A stretch of DNA of 64,000 bases from an uncultured Acidobacteriota bacterium (GTDB lineage Bacteria > Acidobacteriota > Terriglobia > Terriglobales > Acidobacteriaceae): positions 1 through 64,000 of the forward strand of contig CAIQPK010000077.1 of the NCBI GenBank assembly GCA_903873705.1, written 5' to 3'. Shown piece after piece: positions 16,863 through 24,237 of this stretch. The notes beneath the pieces are model-generated. The model did no database searches and was not told where the DNA came from. It saw only the letters and a list, made by a program, of their open reading frames with translations. Each line of letters begins with the position of its first letter. Within the stretch, counting starts at the first letter, position 1. A program made the position numbers and the translations under genes.

Positions 16863-17345
16863 CTAGTTGGAGGTCTTGTTCGGGAAATGTTTTATTTCGG
16901 TCTGAGGCAGTACGCTCAATTTATCCAATTCTTCCCTGAGGTCGCGGTATCTGTTGTACAGCGACAGCAACTTACCCATGCCACCCATTTCGCCGACAGT
17001 TCGAATCATGGCTAGGTTGTGGATGCGCAGGATCTCAACCTGATGTTCGAGTTCGGATATCCGCGCATCCTTCTGTGCGAGCTGCGCCGCAAGGTTTTCA
17101 CGGGAGCGTTTCGGCGTTCGGATCTGCCATGCACGATACTGCTTCTGCTGTGCCTGAAAGCTTGCCAGCAGGCTCAAGCGCGCGGTACTGCGGGTAATGG
17201 AAGAAGCGTGTTTGATGGACGGGTGTTTTCTTGCAACGGCTCTCGCTGTGATGGTCTCATCAGCTTCAAGCATCTCTTGGAGGATCCGGACGACATCCGG
17301 ATCGCTGTCATTGTCTAACTTCTCGTGAGGTTCAGAGAATGTCAT
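16863..17345 (-). CDS. GinD-like small coiled-coil protein (Tn554 TnpC-like)
   Basis: Starting at ATG 17345, which overlaps the end of the third recombinase by 14 nt, the product is 160 aa. The N-terminal half has a possible HTH-like region (ADETITARAVARKHPSIKHA, SSITRS). A basic segment (YRAWQIRTPKRSREN) is followed by a coiled coil (AAQLAQKDARISELEHQVEI). Tn554 TnpC and GinD proteins have this size, composition and position after the recombinases; GinD is described as a putative helix-loop-helix protein needed for both integration and excision. Identity is inferred mainly from context. Confidence 0.7.
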   Translation of the reverse strand: MTFSEPHEKLDNDSDPDVVRILQEMLEADETITARAVARKHPSIKHASSITRSTARLSLLASFQAQQKQYRAWQIRTPKRSRENLAAQLAQKDARISELEHQVEILRIHNLAMIRTVGEMGGMGKLLSLYNRYRDLREELDKLSVLPQTEIKHFPNKTSN

Positions 17346-19740
17346 CAAGCACCGTCCCAACGGGGTTATTGGAGCCACGCGATAGATCAGGGCCATCAGG
17401 AAAGACCTGCTCCCCCGGCGGCGTTGCCAGAAGCTTCCGGACTCCTGCTAGCCGGGTCTTCGCGTGGCTCAGTTGATTGTCTATTCCGATGGTGCCCGGG
17501 ACCCATGTGTGCACCGACTGCGGTGACGCCGTAAGACTGCTGCCGTTTTCTTCGCCGGCCACCGCCTCAAGTTCTAGCGGAGCCACACGACCGATGCGCT
17601 GTTTCCTAGCTTCGATAGCCTGCACGGCCGTGTCCAAGCGCGCCTCCAGCTGAACAAGATTATGCCGGTTTTCCGTTAGGTTGGTCGCGGACAGGTGCCT
17701 GCATCCGGTGAAGCATTCCAGGTGTTTCGGGCATGGATCGACCAGGAAGCTGTTGATGCAGTGTCCGTATGGCGTGGAATGGAACCCGTCGGCTTCGGCA
17801 CGCAGGTACTCGAGCGCGGCGTCTTCTCCTTGCGTCTGTTGAATTCTCTTGAATGCCTGAACGATAGGACCGGCCGCCTTTCCTGCTTTGATCAACCGTG
17901 CCACCGTAGCTGAGTTCTCGCCCAGACGTGCTTCCACGTCTGGCTTCAAGTCGATCTGGTCCAAATCTTCGGCAAGACTGCGGTGGTCATAAACGTACGA
18001 CTGGGCCACGCTCCTGCGATTGAAGCGCTTTGTGATGATGGTGTCGGCGATTCCCAATCGGAATAGTTCGGTGTTCTGGAGGTGTCGAAGACTGTGCGGA
18101 CGAATACTCAATTCTCGATCTTCATCGGTTTGCCCATAAGTAGAGAAGAGGCTCTCTTTACCGGCGCCAGTAAGAGACCAGGTGATCATCTGGCGATCCA
18201 TTCGGCCAACGGCACAGAACCGTGTGACGTCGCAGAGACCCGTATCCTTCGAGTCCGCCAATGCGCGTTTGGGCATGAGAAACATGAGATCCCAAGCAGG
18301 GAGCTCCCCGCTAGCAAGTTTGATCGGGGTATGGTCTGAGCGTTTGGTTGGAAGTTCGTTCTTCAGAAACTCCTCCAAGTCGTCTACGCTGACAAAGACC
18401 TCCGCCCAGACCTTCTTCCCCCGCCAGACTTCGCCGTTGGCGTTACGGAGCGGGACGGCCAATCTGTTCAGATACTGGTATGTGGTTAGGTGAAGCCCAC
18501 GGCCTCCTTGTACGGCCTGGAGTTGTGCTGAACGCAGACCCTCAAAGACCTTGGGGTCATAATGGCGCTGATATTCCGATACATAGTTCCGTCGAACATC
18601 GTCGGGAAGATCGACGAAGAAGGGATTCCCGGACAAGTAGGTGTAGATTTCTAGCGCTCGAACCATCGATCCGCTCTCAAACTGAGGCAGGATGCGGCCT
18701 GTTTCAACCTGGCGGCGCAAGGTTGCACGGAGTGGTTCAGTCGCCGTCACAACTTCGTCGAGGGTGGGTGCGAGCACCTCCTCGAATACATGCGGAACAT
18801 ACTGCACTGTTTCGAACAGAGCGAGGCCGTCCTCGTATAGGACTCGCTGCTTTTCCGCAAAATGACGAAGCATGAGCGAGCGAGATATGCCGCCGGACTG
18901 GCCCGCCGGCTGCCCGTGGAGGTCCACGTGCTCGCGGTACCGTTTCCAGTCCGCGGGGAACATGGCGCATTCGCCATCGCGCAGCCCGGTGAGTATCAGC
19001 GTCTTTGCTTGCGCGAACCTCAATAGATCTAGAAAGCTCCTCGGAGTCTCCGTAAAGACGATGCGGGTGAGTTCCCAGAATGCCCGACGCTCCGGCAGTT
19101 TCTCCGCGCTCTTCCTCTGGTCCAGTTCCGAGCGGAGTTCATCCATCGATTTGATAAACTTTGAAGCTCTTATGTGGACCTTCTTGTCCCGAACAAGCGC
19201 TGGTGCGAGAGGACCGGCATCGGTCAGGTGATTCGAATCCAGGATGCTTTTCACGACACCAAACAGAAGATCGGCCAGTTTACCGGACGCCTGTATCTTC
19301 CTAGCCGTGTCGATGGCAAAGATGACATCGTCTACCCGGATCGCCCAGGGCTCGGTATTCGGAGTACAAGTTGCTAGTACGCGCAAGGGGCGGATGACAT
19401 TGCAAGCCACATGGGGACAGGTGTTGCGACGAACGAACAACTGGTCGATCGCGCAGGCTTTGATGAGATCCTGCCAACCTTGAGACAGTGAACTCTTGCT
19501 GTACGTGCGCAATGGTCCAGGGGGCGGGGACGCGTTCAGCAGGTCGACTGTCTTCTGGTCGGTGCCGAGATCATTCAACCAGGAAACTGGCGGTGGCGAC
19601 GCACCAACCATCCGAGTCAGATTCCATCCTTGGCCGGGGATGGCTATACCATCCGGACCAAGTTGAACCCCCCAGTTCACACCACGCTGTTCGGCGATCA
19701 TCTTGGAGTCCGTTATGTAGGTTTCAAGGTAGGAGTTCAT
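17332..19740 (-). CDS. GinC-like large tyrosine recombinase
   Basis: The 802-aa protein carries a C-terminal tyrosine-recombinase domain. TGLRDGECAMFPADW has the first catalytic Arg. RPHSLRHLQNTELFRLG has H-x-x-R-H, and RRSVAQSYVYDHRS holds the probable nucleophilic Tyr. Beyond it is a cysteine/histidine cluster (YGHCINSFLVDPCPKHLECF, TGCRHLS), probably zinc-binding and typical of the GinC/TnpB type. A terminal coiled region follows (about residues 690-750). The long N-terminal half has no recognised domain. ATG 19740 overlaps the preceding recombinase by 17 nt, implying coupled translation. Confidence 0.82.
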   Translation of the reverse strand: MNSYLETYITDSKMIAEQRGVNWGVQLGPDGIAIPGQGWNLTRMVGASPPPVSWLNDLGTDQKTVDLLNASPPPGPLRTYSKSSLSQGWQDLIKACAIDQLFVRRNTCPHVACNVIRPLRVLATCTPNTEPWAIRVDDVIFAIDTARKIQASGKLADLLFGVVKSILDSNHLTDAGPLAPALVRDKKVHIRASKFIKSMDELRSELDQRKSAEKLPERRAFWELTRIVFTETPRSFLDLLRFAQAKTLILTGLRDGECAMFPADWKRYREHVDLHGQPAGQSGGISRSLMLRHFAEKQRVLYEDGLALFETVQYVPHVFEEVLAPTLDEVVTATEPLRATLRRQVETGRILPQFESGSMVRALEIYTYLSGNPFFVDLPDDVRRNYVSEYQRHYDPKVFEGLRSAQLQAVQGGRGLHLTTYQYLNRLAVPLRNANGEVWRGKKVWAEVFVSVDDLEEFLKNELPTKRSDHTPIKLASGELPAWDLMFLMPKRALADSKDTGLCDVTRFCAVGRMDRQMITWSLTGAGKESLFSTYGQTDEDRELSIRPHSLRHLQNTELFRLGIADTIITKRFNRRSVAQSYVYDHRSLAEDLDQIDLKPDVEARLGENSATVARLIKAGKAAGPIVQAFKRIQQTQGEDAALEYLRAEADGFHSTPYGHCINSFLVDPCPKHLECFTGCRHLSATNLTENRHNLVQLEARLDTAVQAIEARKQRIGRVAPLELEAVAGEENGSSLTASPQSVHTWVPGTIGIDNQLSHAKTRLAGVRKLLATPPGEQVFPDGPDLSRGSNNPVGTVLDDIL

Positions 19741-21226
19741 TGCTTTGCTCTCCGAGTTCGGTTAGGACGGCCTGAATGGTGGAGATTGTCTCCGCCAATT
19801 GAAATGCCGGTGATCCACGCTCTCCCTTCGAAGATGAGTAGAAAAGCTTCATCACGCCGCGCAAGTCTTCCAACACCTTCTTGTGGACGCCGGCGTCCAC
19901 AACCGGCATAAACTTGGGGCACCCATAGCAGGACGTGATCGGGTTGTATGGACAGCTGGGTTGGCCCTGCGAACACCCTCCAATCCCAGCAATGGGTATT
20001 CCGTGCGGAACGCCGGCAATCTGCTGATCCCCCTTGAGTTCGGCCAGTTCCTTGTACGATATGAAGCGGTCACGAGCGATCTTTACGACCCCTTGGTAAA
20101 CAGCCGATACTCCAAGTGCCTGGTTAACTCGTTCTCCCTGTGAAGCCGACGAACGAAAGTACGGAAGTCCGGTATTCAGATCGGAGTGACCCATGAAAGC
20201 CGCGAGCTCTTCTTCACTAGCACCCGCATCGATGAGGCGCTGCGCGGCGGTGTGCCGCAATTCGCCGGCCGTGCGACGCCGAGTGATGAACTCTGTCATA
20301 TCGGCAATGACTTGTCCACACTCGCGGGGACTGCATTGGTACACGTGGTCGCCTCCAGCGAGGCCCCTTTTCCGCGCCCCCTTTACCAGCTGGATGAAGA
20401 GTGGACTCCACTCACGCTTTGCTCTGCATACCATCGGAAAGACACGCTTAGGGGAACGTTGTTTGATCATTGAGAATGTGAGATGAACGGCGGGACGGTG
20501 ATCGAGGCCATCGTCCCATATCCGGATATTACGCATCTCCAACATGGCAATTTGCTTCGCCCGCAGACCGAACTGGTATGAACAAGCTAGCATTGCGATA
20601 CTCACAAGAAAGCTATATGAAACGGACGCAGGCCCCGCATCAATCCGGGCACTCACTTCATCAATTTTTCGGATGATTTCGACCTCTTCCGAAACGGTGA
20701 GGAAGACATCACCGATACGGACCGAAGCGTACTTGTCGACCTTGGGATATGGCAATTGGGAGACCAGGTCAAGCCATTCCGGCCCCCACGCACCAATCGA
20801 AAATCTACAGCAGAAACAAAGAAGATTTCCCAGCGGCGCGAATACCCCATAGTGAAGTTTGCACGCGTGAACCTGTAGCCATTGCTTTCGAGCATTTTGC
20901 GGGCTGCAAGCCAATAAACCCATGATTTTATCAATGGGGACGAATTTGAGAGCACTGAGGTATTTGTAGGCCGTCACGGGGGACAAATCACCGAGTACAA
21001 ACGCGCACCAACACTTAAGTATTCTGCGGACTCGTTCGTCAAAGACGCTGAACTCGAGTGTACGGTCCTCCCCATCGAAGTCGAGGTTCCACTGATCGGA
21101 GTTGCTTGGGTTGGCGACTTCACCATAGCTGTCGGTGAAGTTATCGTAGTACCGAACGACCGCTGGCAAAGGCGGCAGATTAGCAAGGAGTTCACTTACT
21201 GCTTCCGGCGTCGACAGAGCGTTCAT
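19724..21226 (-). CDS. GinB-like tyrosine recombinase
   Basis: The product from ATG 21226, which follows the ginA-like stop by 1 nt and has AAAGG upstream, is 500 aa. The catalytic domain (about residues 190-420) shows CSYQFGLRAKQIAMLEMR (first Arg), then TAGELRHTAAQRLIDAG, where the His of H-x-x-R is Gly although R-H-T is intact. MGHSDLNTGLPYFRSS gives the third-motif His and probable Tyr. The C-terminus has a cysteine-rich block (GGCSQGQPSCPYNPITSCYG, CPKF), a likely zinc site shared with the next recombinase. The missing His may reduce or specialise its catalytic role. Confidence 0.82.
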   Translation of the reverse strand: MNALSTPEAVSELLANLPPLPAVVRYYDNFTDSYGEVANPSNSDQWNLDFDGEDRTLEFSVFDERVRRILKCWCAFVLGDLSPVTAYKYLSALKFVPIDKIMGLLACSPQNARKQWLQVHACKLHYGVFAPLGNLLCFCCRFSIGAWGPEWLDLVSQLPYPKVDKYASVRIGDVFLTVSEEVEIIRKIDEVSARIDAGPASVSYSFLVSIAMLACSYQFGLRAKQIAMLEMRNIRIWDDGLDHRPAVHLTFSMIKQRSPKRVFPMVCRAKREWSPLFIQLVKGARKRGLAGGDHVYQCSPRECGQVIADMTEFITRRRTAGELRHTAAQRLIDAGASEEELAAFMGHSDLNTGLPYFRSSASQGERVNQALGVSAVYQGVVKIARDRFISYKELAELKGDQQIAGVPHGIPIAGIGGCSQGQPSCPYNPITSCYGCPKFMPVVDAGVHKKVLEDLRGVMKLFYSSSKGERGSPAFQLAETISTIQAVLTELGEQSNELLP

Positions 21227-21227
21227 T

Positions 21228-22436
21228 TCAACCTTTAGGGATGTTCCTGAGTATCTCAACTCGATCATCGAAGGCGTTGTTCCACACCGATGCAAGCCTG
21301 TCCTCAAAGACGGCTCGTGCGTACCGCAAAGGCATATCGGAATCTCGAGACCATCCAAAGTACCCACGCATTCGCTGCAATGCATCCGTCATTTCTACGC
21401 CAGAAGCAAGCAGTTGGTTGAGCCTGACGACTGCACTGGTATGTCTAAGATCATGGGGACTCAGAGAGTCGTCGCCCGTATGGTCGATGAGAACCTTACG
21501 AAGCCGCGGAGGAAGGGAAGCAGATAGCTTCTGGAAAAGCTTGGTCACTCCTTCAGTAGAAAGGGGGGTTTTCTTCTGAGAGTTGATCAGGAACGAATGG
21601 TCTGGTCTGCCCCGATAGTTCTGCACGTACTCCTGGACAATCAACGCAGTCATTTTACTGACCGGCACCGTCCGGATTGATTGCGCGTTCTTGATTCTCG
21701 GTTTCGAGTAGCGAGGGTCATCATCTTCGTATTCGTTGTATCTAACGGCCATCCAGTAGCGAGTCTCTTGGCGGTTCCGGTCGAAGCCGCACTTGATTAC
21801 GTCGACCGGAAAGTTCAGGACCTCGCCACGGCGCAATCCTTGGTGCATTAGCAGGATGAAAATCGTGTAAATGCGCCAGCGCGAATTGCCGCGCCGAAAT
21901 GGGTTGGTTGGGGACTCAGGATCTAGCATTTCATATAGTGCTTCAACTACTTCGGATGGGAGAGACCTGATTCTTTCTGGTCGGCGACGTTTCCCGATGT
22001 GCAGGTGCGCATTCAAAAGCTCAAGCTCCCTGAGACGGCCCACAAGAGTATGGTGGTCTTGGCGTGTGATCGCACCTCTGGAGAGCCGTTGCACCGTTTC
22101 AGTCACGAATCGCAGCGCTGACTGCCACCGGTCCTCGGCGGAGGACGCGGCAGGTTGGCCTCTCAGCATGAAGAAGTACGCTTCTAGGGCACTACTGATG
22201 GCATCGATATCAAGATGAGCGAGCGCGTCGTCCAGTCTGCCTGATCCCAGCGTTTGGTCTGCGTGGTGGCAGAAATGCTCGAGCTGGCGAAGCCTCCCTT
22301 CGAGGGTTGGCTCCGCGAGGTCTGCGGGTAAAAACGATGCCCATACGGCAACCCAGTATCTCGGCACTCCAAAGCTGTCTATGAGCATTGGGCCGGTCAA
22401 AGATGGTACGAAAGATTTGCGCACTTTGACGAGCAT
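21228..22436 (-). CDS. GinA-like tyrosine recombinase
   Basis: From ATG 22436 (GGAGAGGG upstream) the product is 402 aa. An N-terminal SAM-like/core-binding region (about residues 25-170) precedes a catalytic domain with all expected elements: HQGLRRGEVLNFP (Arg I), IKNAQSIRTVPVS (beta-hairpin Lys), SPHDLRHTSAVVRLNQLL (H-x-x-R), GYFGWSRDSD (Trp at the His/Trp position) and PLRYARA (Tyr). It is the first gene of the operon. The longer open frame to 22643 runs through the inverted-repeat region and lacks domain sense, so the internal ATG is preferred. Confidence 0.85.
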   Translation of the reverse strand: MLVKVRKSFVPSLTGPMLIDSFGVPRYWVAVWASFLPADLAEPTLEGRLRQLEHFCHHADQTLGSGRLDDALAHLDIDAISSALEAYFFMLRGQPAASSAEDRWQSALRFVTETVQRLSRGAITRQDHHTLVGRLRELELLNAHLHIGKRRRPERIRSLPSEVVEALYEMLDPESPTNPFRRGNSRWRIYTIFILLMHQGLRRGEVLNFPVDVIKCGFDRNRQETRYWMAVRYNEYEDDDPRYSKPRIKNAQSIRTVPVSKMTALIVQEYVQNYRGRPDHSFLINSQKKTPLSTEGVTKLFQKLSASLPPRLRKVLIDHTGDDSLSPHDLRHTSAVVRLNQLLASGVEMTDALQRMRGYFGWSRDSDMPLRYARAVFEDRLASVWNNAFDDRVEILRNIPKG

Positions 22437-22484
22437 CACACCCTCTCCATGGCCGGGTAGAGCCGGGGAAAAACGCGTTGGCGC

Positions 22485-22593
22485 GGGCTGTGGAAAAGAC
22501 GTGTGGAGGAAAAGTCCAAAGAACAGAGACGGACTTTCCCTCCACACTTGGAAATCCCGCAAGTGCGCGGGATTACCACTTTGCCCACAGCCC
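22485..22593. repeat. Nested inverted-repeat array upstream of the recombinase operon
   Basis: Three inverted repeats lie within 110 nt. A 17-bp pair with one mismatch (22501-22517 and 22531-22547, 13-nt loop) begins GTGTGGAGG and ends CCTCCACAC. AATCCCGC/GCGGGATT (22553-22560 and 22567-22574) is perfect. GGGCTGTGG/CCACAGCCC (22485-22493 and 22585-22593) brackets both. TGTGGAAAAG at 22490-22499 and TGTGGAGGAAAAG at 22502-22514 also look like direct half-sites. Binding sites for the recombinases or GinD, or a recombination hairpin, would fit. Confidence 0.65.
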
Positions 22594-22656
22594 CTACTGC
22601 GGCTTATATTTACTCGAAACCAGAAACAAAAGCAAGGTCGCATGTTGCTTCCTCAA

Positions 22657-22666
22657 TGGTACTTAT
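22657..22666 (+). repeat. Candidate attachment-site repeat, right copy
   Basis: Second copy of TGGTACTTAT, 8.5 kb from the left copy and beyond the recombinase operon. If this is the crossover region, the host sequence resumes at about 22667. Confidence 0.4.
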
Positions 22667-22699
22667 TTCCCATTCAACGCAACAGTCTGAAAACTACCT

Positions 22700-22729
22700 T
22701 TGTGTCCGATAACACATATTCTGTATAGT
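22700..22729 (+). promoter_or_regulatory. Candidate sigma-70 promoter for the glycosyltransferase gene
   Basis: TTGTGT (22700-22705) and TATAGT (22724-22729) are 18 nt apart, with a 5' leader of about 80 nt to ATG 22817. The -35 overlaps a small palindrome, TGTGT-CCGATA-ACACA (22701-22716). It lies just outside the inferred right edge of the island. Confidence 0.4.
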
Positions 22730-22816
22730 GACGCTGGTGCGATGGCGCCAGCCCTTTTTGGCAGCGTTTGGACTGATCTTGGTACACTCGCGCCAACGCT
22801 ATTCCCCCGGAGATCT

Positions 22817-23977
22817 ATGCGCATTGCCCAGGCCGTCTTTGGGGTTTTTCATCACTTTGAGCTGGCGCGTGAACTGGAGCGGCGTGGCCACCTCCAGCGC
22901 GTTTACTCCACGTGGCCGTGGTCGCGGCTCAAACGTGAAGGCCTTCCGCACAACAAGGTTGAGACGTTCCCCTGGATCCATGTTCCGGAGTACCTGCTGG
23001 CCCGTGCCGGCGTTGACTGGCCATGGGCGTCGGATGGGCTGGGCTATGCCAACGCCCTCGCCTTCGACCGCTGGACCGCTGGCCGGATCGGCGATTGCGA
23101 TGCTTTGATCGCTATTTCGGGCGCCGGCCTCTTGACCGGCCGAAAGCTGCAGGAGCGTGGCGGCGTCTTCATCTGCGACCGTGGGTCAACTCACCAACGC
23201 TACCAGGAGATGGTCGTCGCCGAAGAGTTCGCGCGGTGGGGCGTGGAGCGGGCTGTTTCCGACGAACGTGACACCCTACGCGAGGAAGCTATTTACGCGC
23301 AGGCCGACGCCATCACGGTACCGTCCCATGCCGCCGCCCGCAGCTTTGCGGCCATGGGGGTAACCATGGCGAAGGTTTCGGTGATCCCCTATGGCGTGCG
23401 ACTGGAGAACTTTTACCCCGTTGTAGAACCGGCGACGGACAGCTTCGAGGTGCTGTTTGCCGGCTCGGTAACGCTACGCAAGGGCTTTCCCTATCTACTG
23501 CAGGCTTTTGCCGCGCTACGCCACCCGCACAAGCGGTTGCGGGTTGCGGGAGCGGTCGGTCCGGAGATGAAGGGCGTGCTCGGACGACTACCGTTGGAGG
23601 GCGTCGAGTTCCTGGGAAACCTCCCACAGGAGCGGTTGCGGGAGCTGATGAGTTCCAGCCACGTCCTGGTTTTGCCGAGCATTGAGGAGGGTTTGGCGCT
23701 GGTGCAGGCCCAGGCGCTGGCGTGCGGATGTCCGATAATATGCTCGACGAATACTGGCGGCGAAGACCTCTTTACCGATGGTGTTGAGGGATTCATCGTA
23801 CCGATTCGCGATCCCGCAGCGCTCACCCACGCCATGCAGTTGCTGGCCGATTCCCCGGACCGACTGCAGCTGATGCGCACGGCCGCATTTCAGAGGGTCA
23901 AGTCCATCGGAGGCTGGTCGGAGTACGGGGATCGCTGGGAGCAGCTGCTGCAACGGCTCACAGGCGCTTCCATCTAG
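22817..23977 (+). CDS. GT4-type glycosyltransferase
   Basis: Starting at ATG 22817 (CGGAGA 5 nt upstream), the 386-aa GT-B protein begins MRIAQAVFGVFHHFELAREL. The C-terminal nucleotide-sugar domain includes VSVIPYGVRLENFYPV, FEVLFAGSVTLRKGFPYLL, VEFLGNLPQERLRELMSSSH and LVLPSIEEGLALVQAQALAC, with the E-x7-E of GT4 enzymes present as EEGLALVQAQA. Acceptor and sugar are unknown. It overlaps the convergent thiS gene by 4 nt at its end. It is the first core gene to the right of the island. Confidence 0.88.
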   Translation: MRIAQAVFGVFHHFELARELERRGHLQRVYSTWPWSRLKREGLPHNKVETFPWIHVPEYLLARAGVDWPWASDGLGYANALAFDRWTAGRIGDCDALIAISGAGLLTGRKLQERGGVFICDRGSTHQRYQEMVVAEEFARWGVERAVSDERDTLREEAIYAQADAITVPSHAAARSFAAMGVTMAKVSVIPYGVRLENFYPVVEPATDSFEVLFAGSVTLRKGFPYLLQAFAALRHPHKRLRVAGAVGPEMKGVLGRLPLEGVEFLGNLPQERLRELMSSSHVLVLPSIEEGLALVQAQALACGCPIICSTNTGGEDLFTDGVEGFIVPIRDPAALTHAMQLLADSPDRLQLMRTAAFQRVKSIGGWSEYGDRWEQLLQRLTGASI

Positions 23978-24210
23978 GTCAGTCCCCCGCCCACAAAGTG
24001 GACGATTTCCAGGCGGTCTCCCCCACGGACAACCGTTTCCGCCCAGATGCTGCGCCGGACGATCTCGCCGTTCAGCTCTACGGCGACCCGGTCAGTCTTT
24101 AGTTCAAGCGCGTTTAGAAGGACGTCGAGCTGCGACGGATCTGCTGCATTTTCAACGATACGCGGCTTGCCATTCAACTGAATAGTGAGGGGTTGGGCGC
24201 TCAGATCCAT
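23974..24210 (-). CDS. thiS: Sulfur carrier protein ThiS with two extra C-terminal residues
   Basis: A 78-aa beta-grasp protein: LTIQLNGKPRIVENAADPSQ, LDVLLNALELKTDRVAVELN and the end GDRLEIVHFVGGGLT. ThiS normally ends in Gly-Gly, which is adenylated and thiocarboxylated before sulfur is passed to ThiG. Here Leu-Thr follows the GGG, so the active terminus would need trimming. Those last codons are where it overlaps the convergent glycosyltransferase by 4 nt. thiD lies 27 nt upstream in the same direction; thiG is 32 kb away. Confidence 0.85.
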   Translation of the reverse strand: MDLSAQPLTIQLNGKPRIVENAADPSQLDVLLNALELKTDRVAVELNGEIVRRSIWAETVVRGGDRLEIVHFVGGGLT

Positions 24211-24237
24211 ACTCTTTCAAGCCTAGCACCCATCGCC

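Larger units (their letters stand above)
14111..22666 (-). mobile_element. GInt-like genomic island (ginABCD operon plus small cargo)
   Basis: About 8.6 kb between the ZIP transporter and a glycosyltransferase gene. The right two-thirds is a minus-strand operon of three large tyrosine recombinases (402, 500 and 802 aa) and a 160-aa coiled-coil protein, with overlaps of 14-17 nt or a 1-nt gap. This order and these sizes match the ginABCD operon that defines GInt islands. The left third is cargo: a Sel1-repeat protein, a one-TM protein, an XRE regulator, an RHH-like protein and an HNH nuclease. The left edge is AT-rich, again as in GInts. Ends are placed at the two TGGTACTTAT copies and could be off by up to about 50 nt. 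No relaxase, replication gene or phage structural gene is seen. Confidence 0.75.
22437..22816. other. Non-coding region between the recombinase operon and the glycosyltransferase gene
   Basis: This 380-nt stretch holds the probable promoter and control region of the recombinase operon (nested inverted repeats, 22485-22593), the right copy of TGGTACTTAT, and a candidate plus-strand promoter for the glycosyltransferase. Frames that cross it show no domain continuity. Confidence 0.6.

Noticed and set aside
16863-22436. RIT (recombinase-in-trio) element or Tn554-type transposon
   Set aside because: RIT elements have three similar-sized recombinases and no fourth gene; Tn554 has two recombinases plus TnpC. 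The sizes and fourth gene here fit ginABCD better.
14100-22710. TGTCCGAT 8-bp repeat as the island's crossover site
   Set aside because: An 8-mer shared by two 200-nt windows is expected by chance more than half of the time; kept only as a secondary candidate.
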